From Dehalococcoidia bacterium (GTDB lineage: Bacteria > Chloroflexota > Dehalococcoidia > JAUYDP01), in contig JAUYDP010000171.1 of NCBI GenBank assembly GCA_030691805.1, positions 1-8,885 on the forward strand: a stretch of DNA of 8,885 bases. Reading direction: 5' to 3'. Made by a program: the position numbers and the translations under genes. Shown here one piece after another: positions 5,169-8,885 of this stretch (its first letter is position 1; the number at the start of each line of letters is the position of its first letter). The notes beneath the pieces were generated by a model. The model saw only the letters and a program-made list of their open reading frames with translations, did not search any database and was not told the DNA's origin.

Positions 5169-7298
5169 TCACGGTACGCTTACCTCTCCCAACAGAAGAC
5201 TTCGGCCACCTGTGATCATCGGCACCGGCTGCAAAGTCTCTGAATCGTAAAGGCCGACCTCCAACGTGTAAGAACCAGGCGGGGCTTTGAACTCGTGTTG
5301 GTCACGTACAGTCTCACCCGGCAGCCATACGAAGGTCGGCATCCTGCCCATGTCCGGCCAGCCGTCGTGTTGGGCCACCACTCGGGAATTGGCGTCCAGT
5401 AGGTGCACGAATGAAGTGAGGGTCCTGGTAACAGGCGCCGATGGCTGCCAGTAAAGGACGAACCTGTTATCCTGGTAGGCCCACCCGGTCAGGCGGATGG
5501 ACTCCTGGAATTCGACCTGGAGTGGCTTTATCGCCTCCACCGGCGTCTCAGGCGCCACCAGCCTGATGCCCCCCATTAGCAGACCTCCTACCCACTGCCG
5601 GCCCTGGGCGCTAACCAGGGCGCCCTTCCCTGTCTGGAGGCTGTATAACCCTACCTGTAGCCGGTAATACCCGTTAGGGGCACGCGGCTCTACCATAAAC
5701 TGGATATCGTCACGCCAGACCTCTCCCTTCTTCCAGAAAAGGGCTGGGTACCCTTCCCTCAGGGGTATGGAGTCGTACTGGCCGAAGATAGCGTCCTTGG
5801 AGTCTATAAGATGGATGTAGTTGGTCCATATGGTGGTGGTCCGGCCTAATGCTTTCCAGTAGAGGGAGACCTGGATAGTGTCGCCGGGCCTGGCCACGAG
5901 GCTGCTAATGCGGTAGCCGACAAGCTGCATGGTCTGGTCGAAGACCGCGTCCACTGGCCTAGCCTCGGTTTTGAGTTGGACTTCAGTGACCACTGGCGGG
6001 GTCACCTGGAGAGGCCGCAAGAAGACGGCGGGGGTAACAACAGCCAGGCCCAGTAGAAGGGAGCTAAAACCCACCAGCGGCCACGAAGAACGCGCGCGGG
6101 CGGCGCTGGAAAGTCCCAGGGCCAGAAGCACGGCGATAGCCCCGGCCACCGGGTAGAAATATCTACCTGCGCCAGCTCCGATGAAATACCTGTCGTAGCT
6201 CAAGTTCGCCAGGAGGGTCAGGCCAACGTCCGCCGCCAGAAGGGCTAGGCCAAGCTTCCACCCCTGGGGCAGCCAGGACGTCTGGGGCTTTCGGCGAAGA
6301 AGACGGAGGAGGCCAAATAGGGCTGTCCCGCAGCCGGTCCATATCGCCAGATAAACGGCCATCGGTGCACGCACACCATGTGTCCTCCCGAAGCCAACCC
6401 AGTAGGTTTGGGCAACACTCTCGAGCGTGGAGAGGAAACCGGTCAGGGCGGGCGCCTGTTGCCGGATGTTCCCCGGGCTCAGTAAAGCATTCAGGCTCCA
6501 GGCCAGAGGGTCGCCGTAGAGAGCCCAATTCCTCCAGTACCACCATCCACTGATAATCAGGAGAGGCGCCCCTACGGCCAGCAGCACCACTAGAGGGTAT
6601 CGAAGCGAACCACTCCTGCGGGCCATCAAAGTCAGGGCCGCCGCCAGCGGGAGCAACAAAGCGAGCAGGTTCTCCTTGGTCAAGGCCGCCAAGCCAGCAA
6701 CGATTCCCACGAGCAACAGCCAGCCTAGTGATAGATGGGAGGACGAGGCCGCCTTCACCGTTGCCAGCAGAACGAAGACCCCAACGGCGGCGGCCATACT
6801 ATCGTTGGTCACGGCGGCCATGATGGCGATAAAGCCTGGATTGAAGGCCACTATCACCGTTGCCAGGGCCCCCAACAGCCTTTTGGGCCCGAAGAAATGG
6901 CTCGCCAGGAGATAACTACCTGCCACCGCGACCATACCGAAAGCAATGGAGAGTCCCCGTGCCCCGTAGAAGATGAGGGCCAACTGGCCGTCGGTCGGCC
7001 CAAAAGGGGCTGCCAGGAGCGCCCGTCCCAGTAGTGCCGCCAGAACGTAATAGGCGGGAGGCTGATGCTGTTCGGCGGCGAAGTATTCTGAGGTGGTGAT
7101 TACCGGCAGAGTCCGGTCGAACACCAGGCGCTTTACGAATTCGAAGTGGCTCAGCTCATCAGAGGACTGAAGGTAGGGGATAGCCCAGGCGTAAATTGTG
7201 GCCAGCAGGAGAAAGGAGGCAAGAAGGACGGACAGGTCCTTAGAGAGCGCCGGCGTCTCGCCGGCCAGCTTAAAACTCGGCGCCCGTCTTAGAATCAT
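5169..7298 (-). CDS. GT-C/PMT-like polytopic membrane protein with duplicated C-terminal exported domain
   Basis: Likely lipid-linked-sugar glycosyltransferase or relative (GT39/PMT or DUF2142-like); acceptor unknown. About 12 hydrophobic segments, near residues 23-42, 83-97, 116-133, 140-162, 167-181, 190-206, 210-226, 234-252, 313-333, 347-365, 377-397 and 404-424. After the first helix comes QSSDELSHFEF (44-54), in the place of the acidic catalytic motif of GT-C enzymes, and then EQHQPPAYY (76-84), like the H-x-P-P-x-Y-Y pattern of these families. Residues about 450-709 are a soluble, probably extracytoplasmic, beta-rich tail of two similar units: GYRIS...NYIHLIDS...GEVWRDDIQF...YRLQVGLY and GWAYQ...SFVHLLDA...GETVRDQHEF...YTLEVGLY. 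No clear Shine-Dalgarno precedes the ATG. The first 20 codons overlap a palindromic repeat. No GTG, TTG or ATG start follows before residue 50, and an in-frame stop lies just upstream. It stands alone, 190 nt from the acyl-CoA dehydrogenase. Confidence 0.8.
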   Translation of the reverse strand: MILRRAPSFKLAGETPALSKDLSVLLASFLLLATIYAWAIPYLQSSDELSHFEFVKRLVFDRTLPVITTSEYFAAEQHQPPAYYVLAALLGRALLAAPFGPTDGQLALIFYGARGLSIAFGMVAVAGSYLLASHFFGPKRLLGALATVIVAFNPGFIAIMAAVTNDSMAAAVGVFVLLATVKAASSSHLSLGWLLLVGIVAGLAALTKENLLALLLPLAAALTLMARRSGSLRYPLVVLLAVGAPLLIISGWWYWRNWALYGDPLAWSLNALLSPGNIRQQAPALTGFLSTLESVAQTYWVGFGRTHGVRAPMAVYLAIWTGCGTALFGLLRLLRRKPQTSWLPQGWKLGLALLAADVGLTLLANLSYDRYFIGAGAGRYFYPVAGAIAVLLALGLSSAARARSSWPLVGFSSLLLGLAVVTPAVFLRPLQVTPPVVTEVQLKTEARPVDAVFDQTMQLVGYRISSLVARPGDTIQVSLYWKALGRTTTIWTNYIHLIDSKDAIFGQYDSIPLREGYPALFWKKGEVWRDDIQFMVEPRAPNGYYRLQVGLYSLQTGKGALVSAQGRQWVGGLLMGGIRLVAPETPVEAIKPLQVEFQESIRLTGWAYQDNRFVLYWQPSAPVTRTLTSFVHLLDANSRVVAQHDGWPDMGRMPTFVWLPGETVRDQHEFKAPPGSYTLEVGLYDSETLQPVPMITGGRSLLLGEVSVP
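7249..7265. repeat. GCCGGCG palindrome inside the 5' end of the membrane-protein gene
   Basis: GCCGGCG-TCT-CGCCGGC is a perfect 7-bp stem with a 3-nt loop. Read in the gene frame it encodes AGETPA, part of KLAGETPALS (residues 10-19). From memory, AGETPAL is a recurring peptide produced where a common GC-rich interspersed repeat is read through at protein ends, so this is probably a repeat copy captured as coding sequence. Confidence 0.55.
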
Positions 7299-7320
7299 AC
7301 GTTAGCTGGCTCGGTTGAAT

Positions 7321-7440
7321 CCGTAGCGCGGGGGCTTGTCACCCGCGACCGCGCCGGCAAGAACCAAACGGGGCTGTAACCCCCCTATCCCGAATGAATG
7401 GGCCGGTAAGAGCGAAACGGGGCTGAAAAGCCCAGCCTTT
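7321..7440. repeat. Tandem hairpin repeats between acyl-CoA dehydrogenase and membrane-protein genes
   Basis: Three related stem-loops occur in a row: CGCGGG (7327-7332) with CCCGCG (7342-7347); GGGG (7370-7373) with CCCC (7380-7383); and GGGCT-GAAA-AGCCC (7420-7433). The spacers also match: GCCGGCAAGAACCAAACGGG before the second and GCCGGTAAGAGCGAAACGGG before the third. This is a degenerate tandem repeat with a unit of about 50 nt, probably a REP-like intergenic element. It may also form RNA structure between the two genes on the minus transcript. No T-run, so not called a terminator. Confidence 0.55.
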
Positions 7441-7488
7441 GCAGAAAAACTCGGTGGATTCCAGGCCGAAATCCTCAGCCTAGCTATG

Positions 7489-8628
7489 TCAGCCCAGCAC
7501 CCCGCGCGCGATCACCAGGCGCTGGACCTCGTTGGTCCCTTCGTAAATCTGGGTTATCTTGGCGTCCCGCATCATCCGCTCCAGTGGATATTCTTTCATG
7601 TAGCCATATCCCCCCAACACCTGGACCGCCTCGGTGGTGACCCACATAGCCGTATCAGAGGCGAAACATTTGGCCATGGCCGAGAGCTTGCTGACCTCCT
7701 TGGACCCCTTATCCACCATCGCGGCCGCCTTGTAGACCAGTTGCCGGGCGGCCTCGGTATGCATGGCCATATCGGCGAGCTTGAACTGGATGGCGGGTAG
7801 GGCAGCCAGCGGCTGCTTGAACTGTATTCGTTGTTTTGCGTAACTGGCGGCGAAGTCTAAAGCCCCCTGGGCGATACCCACCGCCTGCGCGCCGATCCCC
7901 GGCCGGGCTTTGTCCAGAGTCTGCATGGCGATGCGGAAGCCTTCCCCCTCCTTGCCAAGGAGGTTCTCCCGAGGCACCAGACAGTCCTCAAAGAGTATCT
8001 CTGTTGTTGGATTGCCCCGAATACCCATCTTGTGCTCCATCTTACCGATCCTGAACCCGGGGAACGACTTCTCCACGATGAAGGCGCTAATACCCTTAGT
8101 TCCAACTCCATGGCTGGTCATGGCGAAAACGGAATATATCTCCGCCACGCCTCCATTGGAGATAAAGCACTTGGTGCCGTTCAGACGGTAGTGGTCCCCA
8201 TCCAGCACGGCTGTCGTTCCGAGGGCTGAGGCGTCGGAGCCAGCCCCCGGCTCGGTGAGGGCAAAGGCCGCCAGGTGCTCTCCGGCAGCCATCCTGGGGA
8301 AATACCTGGTCTTCTGCTCGTGGGAGCCGGCAATGGTAATGGGCGTGCTTCCCAGGGAATGGACTGCCAGGATCAGCGCTGAAGAGGCGCAAACTTTGGC
8401 GATCTCCTCTATTACCACGCAGGTGGTCAAGACCGGAGCACCGGTGCCCCCGTACTCCTCTGGGATTACCAGGCTAAGCCACCCGTACTTGGCCAGTTGC
8501 TCCCATATATCTTCCGGGAACTCGGCCTTCTCATCTATCTCGGCCGCCCGCGGGGCGATAATCCCCTGAGCCAGGTCCCTAATGCTCCGTCGCAGGGTCT
8601 CCTGCTCTTCTGTTAACTCATACTGCAT
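7489..8628 (-). CDS. Acyl-CoA dehydrogenase (short/branched-chain type)
   Basis: FAD-dependent enzyme introducing the 2,3-double bond into an acyl-CoA and passing electrons to electron-transfer flavoprotein, in the cytoplasm. At 379 aa it has the family's usual length. N-terminal helical domain about 1-120; beta domain with the FAD/substrate motif FALTEPGAGSD (122-132) and NGTKCFISNGG (150-160); C-terminal helical domain with KQRIQFKQPLA (265-275), QVLGGYGYMKEYPLERMMRDAKI (336-358) and the catalytic base Glu363 in IYEGTNEVQR (361-370). A Glu in YEGTNE is the position of short- and medium-chain and butyryl-CoA enzymes, not that of isovaleryl-CoA dehydrogenase. GGAGG lies 6 nt before the ATG. 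The 2-oxoacid dehydrogenase operon on the same strand suggests action on isobutyryl-, 2-methylbutyryl- or butyryl-CoA. No ETF genes are in the window, and exact substrate cannot be read from sequence. Confidence 0.95.
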   Translation of the reverse strand: MQYELTEEQETLRRSIRDLAQGIIAPRAAEIDEKAEFPEDIWEQLAKYGWLSLVIPEEYGGTGAPVLTTCVVIEEIAKVCASSALILAVHSLGSTPITIAGSHEQKTRYFPRMAAGEHLAAFALTEPGAGSDASALGTTAVLDGDHYRLNGTKCFISNGGVAEIYSVFAMTSHGVGTKGISAFIVEKSFPGFRIGKMEHKMGIRGNPTTEILFEDCLVPRENLLGKEGEGFRIAMQTLDKARPGIGAQAVGIAQGALDFAASYAKQRIQFKQPLAALPAIQFKLADMAMHTEAARQLVYKAAAMVDKGSKEVSKLSAMAKCFASDTAMWVTTEAVQVLGGYGYMKEYPLERMMRDAKITQIYEGTNEVQRLVIARGVLG

Positions 8629-8634
8629 GAAGGT

Positions 8635-8639
8635 CCTCC
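8635..8639 (-). promoter_or_regulatory. Ribosome binding site of the acyl-CoA dehydrogenase
   Basis: Minus-strand GGAGG with 6 nt (ACCTTC) before the ATG at 8628, supporting that start. Confidence 0.75.
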
Positions 8640-8685
8640 AAAGCGGGACGTGGAATGTATGGTAGTTTGATACTGGTCGGTGGGT

Positions 8686-8715
8686 AATATATCATATGGG
8701 GGCCGACGATTACAA
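8686..8715 (-). promoter_or_regulatory. Candidate promoter of the acyl-CoA dehydrogenase
   Basis: On the minus strand TTGTAA (8715-8710) and TATATT (8691-8686) are separated by 18 nt, a 4/6 and a 5/6 match to the housekeeping boxes, about 60 nt before the start codon. It lies in the 133-nt divergent spacer shared with the GxxExxY gene. Confidence 0.4.
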
Positions 8716-8732
8716 ATTCGTAACTACTCAGC

Positions 8733-8756
8733 CACTAAGACACCAAGGCACAAAGA
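8733..8756 (+). repeat. Three 8-nt tandem repeats (CACNAAGR) leading the GxxExxY gene
   Basis: CACTAAGA, CACCAAGG and CACAAAGA follow one another without gaps and end 5 nt before the ATG at 8762. The third unit's AAAGA, with the AAAG after it, is the only purine-rich stretch available as a ribosome site. From memory, short arrays like this (CACCAAGGCACAAAG and variants) are often found immediately before GxxExxY-family genes in unrelated genomes; their role is not known to me. Confidence 0.6.
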
Positions 8757-8761
8757 AAGTT

Positions 8762-8885
8762 ATGGAATATAAGCCTCTTTCAGAGCGTGAAGAAGAAATA
8801 GCAAAGGCCATTGTCGAAGCGGCATACATCGTTCATAAGAATTTAGGCCCAGGATTGCTGGAAAAAAACTATGATGTATGCTTTT
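8762..8885 (+). CDS. GxxExxY family protein (PDDEXK_3-like), N-terminal fragment
   Basis: Only the first 41 codons are in the window; the frame is open at the right edge. It reads MEYKPLSEREEEIAKAIVEA, then AYIVHKNLGPGLLEKNYDVC. Residues 31-37 (GLLEKNY) are the defining G-x-x-E-x-x-Y motif, and the preceding AxxVHKxLGPG is typical. The family is assigned to the PDDEXK nuclease-like fold, but its biological role is not established to my knowledge. An in-frame ATG at 8696 would add 22 residues (ending QPLRHQGTKKV) by translating the tandem repeats; it lacks a ribosome site, so 8762 is preferred. Codons such as AAT, TTA, ATA and AAA are AT-richer than those of the neighbouring genes, hinting at horizontal acquisition. 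Divergent from the acyl-CoA dehydrogenase. Confidence 0.85.
   Translation, partial: MEYKPLSEREEEIAKAIVEAAYIVHKNLGPGLLEKNYDVCF

Noticed and set aside
7321..7440. CRISPR array
   Set aside because: Units are palindromic, degenerate and only two or three in number; spacers are conserved rather than unique, and no cas gene is present.
7336..7800. 154-codon plus-strand open frame
   Set aside because: Starts in the hairpin repeats and continues antisense to the acyl-CoA dehydrogenase C-terminus; no independent support.
8696..8761. Longer GxxExxY protein starting at ATG 8696
   Set aside because: It would translate the tandem repeats and has no ribosome binding site; the domain begins after 8762.

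Overview
The window looks like a piece of a moderately GC-rich bacterial chromosome, most probably from the Chloroflexota (an inference). The clues are a Thr/Pro/Ala-rich lipoprotein linker in front of a small cytochrome c, a large GT-C-like membrane protein with a duplicated beta-rich exported tail, and a high load of short palindromic repeats between genes. No rRNA, tRNA, CRISPR array or transposase gene is visible.

Layout. At 1-626 (+) lies the 3' part of a membrane-anchored class I cytochrome c. At 627-1425 there is no gene. Instead the DNA holds a hairpin and a dense cluster of five foldback (MITE-like) elements, three of them abutting and separated by CTAG tetranucleotides. At 1426-4914 (-) is a three-gene operon, transcribed in the order lpd (E3), E1 alpha, E1 beta, whose closest remembered relatives are the branched-chain 2-oxoacid dehydrogenase genes of Bacillus type. 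The E2 acyltransferase gene that would normally follow E1 beta is absent, and the foldback cluster occupies that place. At 5169-7298 (-) is a 12-helix GT-C/PMT-like membrane protein whose first codons overlap a palindromic repeat. Its upstream spacer (7299-7488) carries tandem hairpin repeats. At 7489-8628 (-) is an acyl-CoA dehydrogenase. Divergent from it, at 8762 to the window end (+), is the start of a GxxExxY-family gene preceded by three 8-nt tandem repeats.

Function. E1 alpha, E1 beta and E3 would oxidatively decarboxylate a 2-oxoacid (branched-chain type favoured) to an acyl-CoA once an E2 is supplied. The nearby acyl-CoA dehydrogenase fits the next step of branched-chain or short-chain acyl-CoA breakdown. 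The cytochrome c and the membrane protein have no visible link to this pathway.

The most unusual content is in the repeats: the CTAG-partitioned foldback cluster, an element whose arm contains the E1 beta stop codon, a repeat-derived N-terminus on the membrane protein, and the tandem leader before the GxxExxY gene.
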